Shown piece by piece: positions 32,419 to 32,500 of a stretch of DNA of 32,500 nt. Position numbers and translations under genes: made by a program. Numbering within the stretch: the stretch's first letter is position 1; every line of letters begins with the position of its first letter. The notes under the pieces were generated by a model, which did no database searches, was not told where the DNA came from, and saw only the letters and a list, made by a program, of their open reading frames with translations. The stretch comes from Halocaridina rubra (Eukaryota > Arthropoda > Malacostraca > Decapoda > Atyidae), in contig JAXCGZ010005750.1 of the NCBI GenBank assembly GCA_037179515.1, positions 87,501 to 120,000 of the forward strand, read 5' to 3'.

Positions 32419-32500
32419 CTTGGTCATTGGTGTGTAGTTCATATTTCCTTGTATATTAAATATTTAAATTATTTTCTGCGTCCACACCCATTGAAAGGGA

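Noticed and set aside
32430..32485. Minus-strand ATGGGTGTGGACGCA as the missing first BORCS5 exon (Met-Gly start)
   Set aside because: The frame meets a stop after 11 codons, no donor fits before it, and the residues do not resemble the family N-terminus.

Overview
The window looks like nuclear DNA from a decapod crustacean or a close arthropod relative. It is AT-rich, intron-rich and extremely loaded with microsatellites. It also carries TTAGG-like (arthropod telomere-type) strings, and its myosin light chain resembles those of shrimp muscle. This is inference from content; the species cannot be named. No bacterial, viral or CRISPR signal is visible.

Host genes. Three host genes are supported, all on the minus strand. 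(1) At 29.4-32.1 kb are the last three coding exons of BORCS5 (myrlysin, a BORC subunit that helps place lysosomes through ARL8). They are joined in phase by consensus splice sites; the myristoylated N-terminal exon is not in the window. (2) At 20.9-21.5 kb is a complete intronless 176-residue muscle myosin regulatory light chain gene with a TATA box 53 bases upstream of its start codon. (3) At 4.5-7.0 kb are two coding exons that together make a CARD (death-fold) domain at the N-terminus of a protein that continues beyond the left edge or into unrecognised exons. It may be an initiator caspase or an apoptosome-type adaptor, but the catalytic part is not visible.

Mobile DNA. The centre (10.7-14.9 kb) holds an apparently intact two-ORF LINE of the CR1/L2 type: a coiled-coil/RRM-like ORF1 and a 940-residue endonuclease-reverse transcriptase. 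Truncated relatives lie at 8.8, 10.06, 18.0, 26.8 and 27.2 kb. The forward copies with a clear junction start right after, or close after, an (AC)n tract and run into (AC)n or (AT)n at the 3' end, which suggests microsatellite-directed insertion and microsatellite seeding. Other elements are degraded RTE-type LINEs (0.4, 5.5, 6.3, 15.6, 23.0 and 28.6 kb), Tigger/pogo-like DNA transposon remnants (0.35-1.87 and about 3.1 kb), a hAT-type MITE (25.5 kb), a 230 bp perfect-phase palindromic MITE (32.2 kb), and at least three tRNA-derived SINE families. One SINE family has six copies, four of them with visible target-site duplications.

Layout: 0-3.4 kb Tigger remnants, with an RTE LINE nested in the first, and a 380 bp (ATAC)n array; 3.4-8.3 kb CARD gene with LINE/SINE-filled introns; 8.3-15.1 kb LINE cluster; 15.1-20 kb repeats and microsatellites; 20-21.6 kb myosin light chain; 21.6-29.2 kb repeats with few or no genes; 29.2-32.5 kb BORCS5. 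No evidence links the three host genes functionally.
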